This document shows, piece after piece, positions 34,031 to 40,469 of a stretch of DNA of 40,469 nt. Positions within the stretch are counted from its first letter, which is position 1. Every line of letters begins with the position of its first letter. Both the position numbers and the translations under genes were made by a program. The stretch is taken from the NCBI GenBank assembly GCA_017962005.1, contig JAGCWE010000022.1, forward strand, positions 1 through 40,469, written 5' to 3'. This DNA comes from Paludibacteraceae bacterium (lineage in GTDB: Bacteria > Bacteroidota > Bacteroidia > Bacteroidales > Paludibacteraceae). The notes below the pieces were generated by a model. The model searched no databases. It was not told the DNA's origin and saw nothing but the letters and a program-made list of their open reading frames with translations.

Positions 34031-36091
34031 TTACAGCGTGGCGCGGAGGGTTATTTTCGCCCATGCGCCCGGCTGCAGGATGCCACCGTAGTCGTAGTAG
34101 TGCCGGTTGGTCATGTTCGTGCATTCGGCGCTCACCCGCAGGTAGCTGTTCTGCCAGTACACTGCCCCGTCCAGCAGCCACACCGGTCTGTAGTCTTGCA
34201 CGTTCCCGTCCGCGTCGTTGTATTGTCCCTCGCGTTTCTGGAAGCGCACGGTCCACGATGCGCCCAGGCCTTTGTATATGCCGTGTTCCACGCGCAGGGT
34301 CAGTTTGTGGCTCAGGTAGTCCAGGTAGCGTGACCCGCTTTCCTTGAGGTTCATGTCCAGCCATGTGTACGCATAGTCGGCGGCTATGCACCGCAGCCAC
34401 TCGTTCAGGCGGTATGCCACCGACACTTCGGTGCCTGTCGCGTTGGCTTGCTGTTGGTTGGAGGCGTGGTATGGGCGTCTGGTGTCTTCCGGTGTATATA
34501 CCCAGTCTATGATGTTGCGTCCCCAGCGGTAGTACCAGTCGGCGGCGTATGTCAGCGTGCCCTGTGCGAACGCCTCTTCTCCCTTGCACCCTGCCGACAG
34601 CAGCCATGCCGTTTCGGGTTGCAGGGCGCGGTTGCCCAGTTGGTTGCCCGCGTCGTAGTAGAGGTCGGTGAACGTCGGCAGCCGCAGCGAACGGTTGGCG
34701 TTGGCATAGACGTGGTGGTTGTGTGCGAACTCGTAGCCGATGTTTGCCCCGCCGCCTGTATGGTGTCCGTATTGTGTGTTGTAGGTGCCGTTCACGCCTG
34801 CCGATGCGGACAGTCCCGCGTAGTGGAATGTCTGTTCCGCGTAGTAGGTGGCGTGCAGGCGGTTTGCGCCCCGCACGAGGTCGGGAAGGAGCGGACGGAT
34901 GCTGTCGCCTATGTTGGTGGACTGTATGTTCTCGTTGCGTATGCCTGCCCCGAAGGAGGTCGTGCCGATGCGCGAGGCGTAGTGTGCGGAGAGGGAGGCG
35001 GATGCCGTCTGCGCGAAGTGGCGGTTCCCGTACTGCTGTTGTCCGCGGTGCCACTCGTAGCGGTCGTGGTTCGCGCGGTACGAGGCGGAGGCTTCTGTCC
35101 GCCATGCCCCTGTGCGGTGGATGTGGCGGACGGAGGCGAAGGCGGTGCGCGTGGCGTCGAACTGGTCTTGCGACCCGAAGCCGTACCCCATACCCAGACC
35201 GGCGTCTTTCCATTGTGCGCCGGTCTGCACGTCCAGTCCCCGCCACCGCACTTGTGCATAGACATCGGCTTTCCGGTAGTCGCTGTTGCGGAGTGCTGTG
35301 GTCTCTTTCTCCGAGGGCGAGGGGGCGTGGTAGCCCTCCGAACGGCTGTAGCAGCCCCCGGCGTTGATGTGCGTGTCGCCGGCCTGCACGCTGGCTGCCG
35401 CTTCGGGTTGGACCAGGCCGTTCATGCCGGCGCTCAGTTTCATCGTCACCTCCTGCGTGTGCCGTGTCACGATGTTCACTGCGCCCGAGAACGCCCCCGA
35501 CAGGCTCGCCGATGTGCCTTGAAGCACCTCTATGCGCTCTATCAGTTCCACCGGAACGGGCAGGTTCAGCGTGTAATGCCCGGTCTGCGCGTCGTTGAGG
35601 GCGACGCCGTTCAGCAGCACCAGCACTTGGTCGAACGTGCCGCCGCGCATACTGAGGTCTTCTTGCACCCCGCTTGCCCCGCGTGTGCGCACGTCGATGC
35701 CGGGCAGGTAGCGCAGTATGTCGGCCACCGACTGCACCGGCAGCGCGGCTATCTCGGCGCGTGACACCTGTGTTATCAGGCGGTATGACTCCGAATGGAC
35801 TTCGGCTTTGTGGGAGACTACCTGCACCTCCTGAAGTTGGAGTTGCCGGTTGGCTGCGGCGGGCGGGTCGTCTGCCGCGTTGTCGTCCGCTTCGGCGGGG
35901 CACGCGCCAGCGATGAGGAGGGCGGCCGACAGGGCGATGCTCTTGCCCTGCTTGAGCATCTCGAGGTCGGTCATGTAGCCCGCTATGCGCCCTATCGTCA
36001 CCTCGCGGTGGAGCGAGAGGAACGCCGCGTATGCCTTGTGGCAGAAGCGGCGGAAGCGGAACGGACGGTTGGATGGATAGTGTCTGAACAT
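34031..36091 (-). CDS. TonB-dependent outer-membrane receptor (BtuB-like)
   Basis: 686-residue receptor. The first 50 residues (RRFCHKAYAAFLSLHREVTI and so on) precede a late signal-like segment ending in AEA near residue 68; such long N-termini are common in Bacteroidetes receptors, so the start at 36091 is kept. The plug domain follows: SVADILRYLPGIDVRTRG, VQEDLSMRGGTFDQVLVLLN and IERIEVLQGTSASLSGAFSG, then a 22-strand barrel with alternating aromatic residues to the C-terminus. The plug resembles BtuB/CirA-type receptors rather than SusC, and no SusD is adjacent. Cobalamin or iron-chelate uptake is likely; no riboswitch was identified upstream. Confidence 0.88.
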   Translation of the reverse strand: MFRHYPSNRPFRFRRFCHKAYAAFLSLHREVTIGRIAGYMTDLEMLKQGKSIALSAALLIAGACPAEADDNAADDPPAAANRQLQLQEVQVVSHKAEVHSESYRLITQVSRAEIAALPVQSVADILRYLPGIDVRTRGASGVQEDLSMRGGTFDQVLVLLNGVALNDAQTGHYTLNLPVPVELIERIEVLQGTSASLSGAFSGAVNIVTRHTQEVTMKLSAGMNGLVQPEAAASVQAGDTHINAGGCYSRSEGYHAPSPSEKETTALRNSDYRKADVYAQVRWRGLDVQTGAQWKDAGLGMGYGFGSQDQFDATRTAFASVRHIHRTGAWRTEASASYRANHDRYEWHRGQQQYGNRHFAQTASASLSAHYASRIGTTSFGAGIRNENIQSTNIGDSIRPLLPDLVRGANRLHATYYAEQTFHYAGLSASAGVNGTYNTQYGHHTGGGANIGYEFAHNHHVYANANRSLRLPTFTDLYYDAGNQLGNRALQPETAWLLSAGCKGEEAFAQGTLTYAADWYYRWGRNIIDWVYTPEDTRRPYHASNQQQANATGTEVSVAYRLNEWLRCIAADYAYTWLDMNLKESGSRYLDYLSHKLTLRVEHGIYKGLGASWTVRFQKREGQYNDADGNVQDYRPVWLLDGAVYWQNSYLRVSAECTNMTNRHYYDYGGILQPGAWAKITLRATL

Positions 36092-36122
36092 CGTCTTTAG
36101 GATACGGTTCTCTTTCGGCGCG

Positions 36123-36153
36123 CAAAGATACGGCTTTTCGGCTGTATTGCGAA
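36123..36153 (-). promoter_or_regulatory. probable promoter of the TonB-dependent receptor
   Basis: TATCTTTG on the minus strand (36130-36123), with TTCG (36153-36150) 19 bp upstream as a near match to TTTG. The leader would be about 25 nt, too short for a riboswitch. Confidence 0.6.
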
Positions 36154-36177
36154 TTTTTCTGCACCTTCTCGTGAAAA

Positions 36178-36211
36178 TTTGTGGCGGTATGGGATTTTCG
36201 TTGTAGTTTTG
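36178..36211 (+). promoter_or_regulatory. candidate promoter of maf
   Basis: TTTG (36178-36181) and TAGTTTTG (36204-36211) with a 22 bp spacer, just outside the usual range. It ends 17 bp before ATG 36229. Confidence 0.5.
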
Positions 36212-36228
36212 CGGGCGTTACGCTAATT

Positions 36229-36831
36229 ATGAATGGTATGCACATTGTTCGTGGTTCACAGAGTCCCCGCCGCCGCGAGTTGTTGGCGGGTTTGGATATT
36301 CCTTTCGACTGTGTCGTTATTGATGCGGACGAGTCCTTTCCGGCGGGCTTGCAGGGAGGCGGTATTCCCGCGTTCATCTCGCGTGCGAAGGCGCAGGCGT
36401 ACCTCGGCCGGCTGCGGGATGACGACCTGCTTATTACCGCGGACACCATTGTCTGGCTGCCTCCGTGCGATGGCGGGAACGAGGGGCTGATGTTGGGCAA
36501 GCCCAAGGATGACGCCGATGCCTGCAGGATGCTTCGCCTGCTGAGCGGAAGGACGCATCAGGTCTTCACGGGCGTGACCTTTGCATCGGCGGACACAATG
36601 GAGACCGTTGTGGACGCGACCGATGTGACGTTCCGCGCCTTGGACGATGCCGAAATCAGCCGCTACGTCACCCGTTACCGCCCGTTGGACAAGGCGGGGG
36701 CGTATGGCGTGCAGGAATGGATTGGCTACATCGGCGTGACCGCCATCCGGGGTTCCTATTTCAATGTGATGGGCTTGCCCGTCGAGCGCGTCTATGAGTT
36801 TCTGCGCGCGAAAGGCGCGTGGGAGCGGTAG
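36229..36831 (+). CDS. maf: Maf-like nucleoside triphosphate pyrophosphatase
   Basis: 200-residue cytoplasmic house-cleaning pyrophosphatase that hydrolyses dTTP/UTP or modified nucleotides to monophosphates. The family start motif is GSQSPRRRELLAGLD, the catalytic aspartate lies in LITADTIVWL, and LGKPKDDADACRMLRLLSGR with THQVFTGVTF follow. DKAGAYGVQEWIGYIGVTAI and GSYFNVMGLPVERVYEFL are the conserved end. ATG 36229 is preferred because the -7 box ends shortly before; ATG 36238 is an alternative. The final codons overlap the first copy of a 22-bp repeat that runs past the stop, so the C-terminal GAWER may have been altered by it. Confidence 0.9.
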   Translation: MNGMHIVRGSQSPRRRELLAGLDIPFDCVVIDADESFPAGLQGGGIPAFISRAKAQAYLGRLRDDDLLITADTIVWLPPCDGGNEGLMLGKPKDDADACRMLRLLSGRTHQVFTGVTFASADTMETVVDATDVTFRALDDAEISRYVTRYRPLDKAGAYGVQEWIGYIGVTAIRGSYFNVMGLPVERVYEFLRAKGAWER

Positions 36832-36861
36832 CGCGGATACGTGGGAGCAGTAGCGCGGATT
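36818..36861 (+). repeat. two tandem 22-bp repeats at the end of maf
   Basis: Units 36818-36839 and 36840-36861 differ at two positions and each can be read as two 11-mers (CGTGGGAGCGG + TAGCGCGGATA). Degenerate 11-bp spacing seems to continue to about 36900 (CACGTAGGAGTAGTATG). TAGCGC followed by GGAT recalls the repeats at 21150-21204. Confidence 0.75.
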
Positions 36862-36886
36862 TATGCATGAGGACACGTAGGAGTAG

Positions 36887-37396
36887 TATGATTTTAGTAG
36901 GTTGTTCCTCGACTGGAACGCGACCAAGCTGTACGAGGAGCAAGTGGAGAAAGGCAAGGACGCGAAAGGACCGGACACCAACCCGACCCGCGAGGGCTAC
37001 GTCTTCACCGGCTGGGAGCCTGACATCAAGAACATCACCGCCGACCGCACCGTGATAGCGCAGTACGAGAAGTCGAAAGTCTATTTCACGGTCACCTACC
37101 TCGACTGGAACGCCACCAAGCTGTATGAGGAGAAAGTGGAGGAAGGTCACGATGCCAAGGGACCGGAGACCAACCCGACCCGGGACGGCTATGTCTTCAC
37201 CGGCTGGGAACCCGACCTGAAGAACATCACCGCCGACCACACCGTCATCGCCCAGTATGAGAAGCAAGGCGCGACGGGTCTGGATGACCTGCCGGGCGCA
37301 GAAAGCGGAACAGCCCGCAAGTTCCTCCGCAACGGCGTGCTCTACATCGAGCGCGGCGGGAAGACGTACACGGTTCAGGGCACCGTACTCAACTGA
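36887..37396 (+). pseudogene. 3' fragment of a surface protein with InlB B (Listeria-Bacteroides) repeats
   Basis: The frame opens after TAG at 36884 and has no ATG; it reads straight into a repeat and so lacks any signal peptide or start. Two 64-residue InlB B-type repeats are present (LDWNATKLYEE, NPTREGYVFTGWEPD, TVIAQYEK and their second copies), with a 192-bp DNA period. A linker GATGLDDLPGAESGT leads to a C-terminal RKFLRNGVLYIERGGKTYT that resembles the sorting-type tail common at the ends of Bacteroidales surface proteins. ATG 36888 is in another frame. It is best read as the tail of a larger adhesin-like gene left after deletion, perhaps at the adjacent 22-bp repeats. Confidence 0.7.
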
Positions 37397-37434
37397 ACCT
37401 CGCCATACAGCACATCACGCTATACAGCGCACTG

Positions 37435-37468
37435 AGAGAGAAGGCATCCTGAGCGATGCCTTCTCTCT
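37435..37468 (+). terminator. strong hairpin terminator
   Basis: AGAGAGAAGGCATC (37435-37448) pairs perfectly with GATGCCTTCTCTCT (37455-37468) around a 6-nt loop. It lies 38 bp after the fragment's stop. No long T-run follows, which is common in Bacteroidetes terminators. Confidence 0.75.
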
Positions 37469-37513
37469 TGGATATGTGTCTGTTCCCGAAATAGTGGTGT
37501 AAGCCATATTTTT

Positions 37514-37545
37514 TTTGTTTTTACGGGGCGTTTGCCGTAACTTTG
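37514..37545 (+). promoter_or_regulatory. consensus promoter of lptD
   Basis: TTTG (37514-37517), 20 bp, TAACTTTG (37538-37545). The predicted start is near 37552, giving a leader of only about 13 nt before ATG 37565. Confidence 0.8.
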
Positions 37546-37564
37546 CGCGCTATTTATAGTGTGT

Positions 37565-40288
37565 ATGCGCATAGGCAAACGAATCTTGCTGTTCTGTCTC
37601 TCGGTCATGGCGGTCGCCGTGTCCGCGCAGAACGTGTCTTCTGCTGATTCATTGAGGCGGAATGACACGATCCGCAAGCCAAACAGTAAGATTACCTCTC
37701 CCATCCGCTACACTGCCAACGACTCGGTCGTGCTCACCGGCGACGGCATCGCCACCCTCCACGGCAGCGGCAAGGTGAACTACGAGAAGATGGAACTGAC
37801 CTCCGCTTACATACGCTTCCGCACGGACAGCAACCTCGTCTTTGCCGCGGGCGTGATGGACACGGCGGAGAACGAGGTGAAGGGCAAGCCTGTCTTCAAG
37901 GACGGCAACGACAGTTACGAGAGCGACGAGATAACCTACAACATGCGCACGGGCAAAGGCTTCATCCGCAATGTCGTGACGCAGCAGGGAGAGGGCTATA
38001 TCGTGGCGGACAAGACCAAGCGCGCCGACAGCGAGACGATGATGATGGCGGGCGGCAAATACACTACCTGCAGCCAGCACGAGCAGCCCCACTTCTACCT
38101 CAAGATGACCAAGGCGAAGGTCAAGCCCGGCGACTATATAGCCACCGGTCCGGCATATATGGTGGTGGGCGATGTGCCTGTACCGCTTGCCATTCCCTTC
38201 GGCTATTTCCCCTTCACCAACAAGTATGCCAGCGGGCTTATCATGCCCACCTTCGGCGACGACTACTCGCGCGGACTCTATCTGCGCGGACTCGGTTACT
38301 ACTTCGCCATCAACGACTATATGGACTTTGAGGTGACGGGCGACATCTACACCAAGGGCACATGGGCGGTCTATGCCGCGTCCCACTACGTCAAGCGCTA
38401 CCGCTTCCGGGGCGACATACGCTTCAACTACCGCTCGGACAAGACCAGCGAGAAGGGGATGCCCGATTATTCGGAAAGCACCAACATGCAGCTTGTCTGG
38501 AGCCACCAGCAGGACGCCAAGGCGAATCCCTACAACAACTTCTCGGCGAGCGTCAATTTCTCCACCAGCGGCTACAACCGGAGCAACATCAACTCCTACT
38601 ACAACGGCGCGCTCAACTCCGAGAACGTCAAGTCCAGCAGTGTGAACTACACGCAGCGTTTCCCCGAAAGCCCGTGGAGCGTGTCCATGAGCGCGCTGCT
38701 CAGCCAGCAGACCAAGGACTCCACTCTGACAGCCACTCTGCCCGACGTGAGCGTGTCCATGAGTTCCGTCTATCCCTTCAAGCGCAAGAAGCGCGTCGGG
38801 AAGGAGAAATGGTACGAGAAAATCAAACTCTCCTATTCGGGCAACACGAAGATATCGGTCTCGCACATCAAGGAGAACCAGTTTTTCCATTCGGACTTCA
38901 TGCGCGACTGGCAGACGGGCTTCCGGCACAGCATCCCCATCAGTGCCTCGTGGACTGTATGGAAGTACCTCAACATCACGCCGTCCATCAACCTGACCGA
39001 CCGCATGTACTTCTCCCGCATCAACCAGAGTTGGAACGAGGAGACCCAGGCGTTGCAGCGTGACACCACCGTCGGCTTCTACAACGTGTTCGACTTCAAC
39101 GCCTCGCTCAGTTTCTCAACCAAACTGTACGGCTTCTTCATCCCGTCCCGCAAGCTGTTCGGCGACAAGGTGGACCGCTTCCGCCACGTCTTCACGCCCA
39201 CCGTCAGCGTCAACTACCGTCCCGACTTCGGAGACAAGTTCTGGGGCTACTACGGCACATACAATCAGGCGCTTTACACCGACTCCGTGGATGCCGCGAC
39301 GGGGCTGCGTATGCCGAGGCTGGACGAACTGGGGCAGCCGATGTACCTCACGCAGACCTATTCGCGCTACTCCAACGGCATGTACGGCAATGCCCCGAAC
39401 GGGATGCAGGGCAACGTGCATTTCTCCTTGCAGAACAACATCGAGGTCAAGATACGCAACGACAAGGACACCACCGACAAGAACCCCTACAAGGTCTATA
39501 GCATCATCGACAACCTCGGCATATCCGGCGGATACAACTTCGCCGCCGACTCGATGAACTGGGAGAACTTCTCGGTGCAGTTGCGCCTGAAGATTCCCGT
39601 CATCGACTACACCGTCAACCTGAGCGGGCAGTTCGACCCCTACATGTACCAGCTCAACCCTGCCGGACAGCCCGTCCGCACCAACAAGCAGTACTGGAGC
39701 AACGGGCGGTTCCCGCACTTCCTCGGCACGAACTTCAACCTCAGTTACACCTTCACGGGCGAGAAGATCCGCAAGTGGTTCACGCCGAAAGAAAAAAGGA
39801 ATGACTCAGAAGAAGAGGAAGGCATAGACCCCGTAACGACCAATGAAGACGGCAGTATCAACCACGGTAAAAACGCTTCTCCCAAAAAAAGCGAGGTGGA
39901 CGACGGCTACGTCAAGACCGAGATACCGTGGTCGCTGACAGTCAATTACGGCATCCATTACACCCAGGTCGGCGGCTTCGACTACGAGCGGATGTACCCC
40001 AAGATGGGCATTGTCCAGACCATGGGCATATCCGGCACCATCGCCCTCGGAAAGGGATGGAAAGCCACGGCGACCACCAACATCGACATTGCCGCAAAGA
40101 AGATATCATACACCAACTTCACCGTCAGCCGCGACCTCCACTGCTGGAACATGTCGGCCAGCTTCGTGCCTTTCGGTCCCTACAAGAGTTACACGTTCCA
40201 CATCGGCGTGAACGCGTCCATGCTCAAGGACCTCAAGTACGACAAGAGTTCCAACGACAACACCAACCGCAGGGTGACGTGGTGGTAA
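37565..40288 (+). CDS. lptD: LPS assembly outer-membrane protein LptD (Bacteroidetes type)
   Basis: 907-residue outer-membrane protein. ATG 37565 gives the signal peptide MRIGKRILLFCLSVMAVAVSA; a GTG six bases earlier is less likely. The N-terminal part is an OstA/LptA-like beta-jellyroll (VVLTGDGIATLHGSGKVNYE, FKDGNDSYESDEITYNMRTG, GKYTTCSQHEQPHFYL) that accepts LPS from the periplasmic bridge. IPFGYFPFTNKYASGLIMPTF leads into a long barrel with alternating aromatic residues, ending in VTWW. A low-complexity acidic loop (KRNDSEEEEGIDPV) lies near residue 745. LptD inserts LPS into the outer leaflet with LptE. It is the only copy here and is upstream of leuS. Confidence 0.9.
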   Translation: MRIGKRILLFCLSVMAVAVSAQNVSSADSLRRNDTIRKPNSKITSPIRYTANDSVVLTGDGIATLHGSGKVNYEKMELTSAYIRFRTDSNLVFAAGVMDTAENEVKGKPVFKDGNDSYESDEITYNMRTGKGFIRNVVTQQGEGYIVADKTKRADSETMMMAGGKYTTCSQHEQPHFYLKMTKAKVKPGDYIATGPAYMVVGDVPVPLAIPFGYFPFTNKYASGLIMPTFGDDYSRGLYLRGLGYYFAINDYMDFEVTGDIYTKGTWAVYAASHYVKRYRFRGDIRFNYRSDKTSEKGMPDYSESTNMQLVWSHQQDAKANPYNNFSASVNFSTSGYNRSNINSYYNGALNSENVKSSSVNYTQRFPESPWSVSMSALLSQQTKDSTLTATLPDVSVSMSSVYPFKRKKRVGKEKWYEKIKLSYSGNTKISVSHIKENQFFHSDFMRDWQTGFRHSIPISASWTVWKYLNITPSINLTDRMYFSRINQSWNEETQALQRDTTVGFYNVFDFNASLSFSTKLYGFFIPSRKLFGDKVDRFRHVFTPTVSVNYRPDFGDKFWGYYGTYNQALYTDSVDAATGLRMPRLDELGQPMYLTQTYSRYSNGMYGNAPNGMQGNVHFSLQNNIEVKIRNDKDTTDKNPYKVYSIIDNLGISGGYNFAADSMNWENFSVQLRLKIPVIDYTVNLSGQFDPYMYQLNPAGQPVRTNKQYWSNGRFPHFLGTNFNLSYTFTGEKIRKWFTPKEKRNDSEEEEGIDPVTTNEDGSINHGKNASPKKSEVDDGYVKTEIPWSLTVNYGIHYTQVGGFDYERMYPKMGIVQTMGISGTIALGKGWKATATTNIDIAAKKISYTNFTVSRDLHCWNMSASFVPFGPYKSYTFHIGVNASMLKDLKYDKSSNDNTNRRVTWW

Positions 40289-40314
40289 AGCGAATCTAAT
40301 CAAAACACAACATA

Positions 40315-40469
40315 ATGGAATACAATTTTCAGGCCATCGAGAAGAAATGGCAGCAGGAATGGGACAAGCAGAAAGCCTATGAAGTGAAGAACCCGGAAGG
40401 CACGGCGCAGCGCAAGGAGCCGTACTATGTGCTGGACATGTTCCCCTACCCGAGCGGCGCGGGGCTGCA
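40315..40469 (+). CDS. leuS: leucyl-tRNA synthetase (5' end only)
   Basis: Starts at ATG 40315 and runs off the window after 51 codons. The sequence [20 protein letters not shown] and [15 protein letters not shown] is the N-terminus of LeuS; the HIGH motif would follow immediately beyond the edge. It begins 26 bp after the lptD stop and could be co-transcribed with it. Confidence 0.95.
   Translation, partial: MEYNFQAIEKKWQQEWDKQKAYEVKNPEGTAQRKEPYYVLDMFPYPSGAGL

Noticed and set aside
34448-35764. 438-codon plus-strand frame antisense to the receptor
   Set aside because: Val/Cys/Arg-rich shadow without signal, motif or promoter.
36091-36240. Cobalamin riboswitch upstream of the BtuB-like receptor
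   Set aside because: The promoter lies about 30 bp from the start codon, leaving no leader long enough for the aptamer.
33993-36506. 837-codon open frame on the minus strand overlapping the TonB-dependent receptor and maf
   Set aside because: It overlaps two recognisable genes in another frame, is dominated by Arg, Pro, Gly and His, and has no domain. Its openness is a by-product of GC-rich codon use.

Overview
The window comes from a Bacteroidota chromosome, most likely order Bacteroidales; the family cannot be fixed from sequence alone. Evidence is the recurrent Bacteroidetes promoter (TTTG, about 20 bp, TAnnTTTG) ahead of several genes, near absence of Shine-Dalgarno sites, and family content: a DUF2723/TMEM260-like glycosyltransferase, a DUF349 protein, a Bacteroidetes-type LptD, a TonB-dependent receptor with the long pre-signal N-terminus of the phylum, Listeria-Bacteroides (InlB B) repeats and short lipoproteins.

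Layout. 1-2307 (minus): partial polytopic DUF2723 protein. 2511-17376 (plus): one uninterrupted surface-polysaccharide operon of fourteen genes behind a consensus promoter. It holds two nucleotide-sugar dehydrogenases (uronic acids), two tandem paralogous Wzx-like flippases, a polymerase-like membrane protein, three glycosyltransferases, a FemAB/GNAT-like acyltransferase, a PglC-type initiating phosphoglycosyltransferase, a PglE-type aminotransferase, a WbpM/PglF-type 4,6-dehydratase broken by an in-frame TAG, and a WecA/TagO-type initiating transferase. Overlapping starts and stops make a single transcript likely; the product should be an acidic polymer with amino-deoxy sugars, unless the nonsense codon cripples precursor supply.

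17377-21680 is an AT-richer island. A repeat-rich 658 bp spacer leads to a minus-strand Eco47II-type restriction-modification cassette (endonuclease, C5 methyltransferase, nucleoside deoxyribosyltransferase-like protein), then to a second spacer. That second spacer carries the most unusual structure of the window: 33 consecutive 11-bp units kept in perfect register (21321-21683), preceded by five copies of a different 11-bp unit (21150-21204). A related 22-bp (2 x 11) repeat reappears at 36818-36861.

21681-28966 (minus): an apparent operon kbl - periplasmic binding lipoprotein - large FAD/Fe-S oxidoreductase, then an SDR oxidoreductase with a lipoprotein. 29208-31381 (plus): DUF349 protein and FtsE. 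31385-33097 (minus): RecQ. 33200-34027 (plus): lipoprotein. 34031-36091 (minus): TonB-dependent receptor. 36229-36831 (plus): Maf. 36887-37396: the 3' remnant of an InlB-repeat surface protein ending in a strong hairpin. 37565-40288 (plus): LptD. 40315 to the edge: leuS. No rRNA, tRNA, CRISPR array, transposase or integrase was seen.
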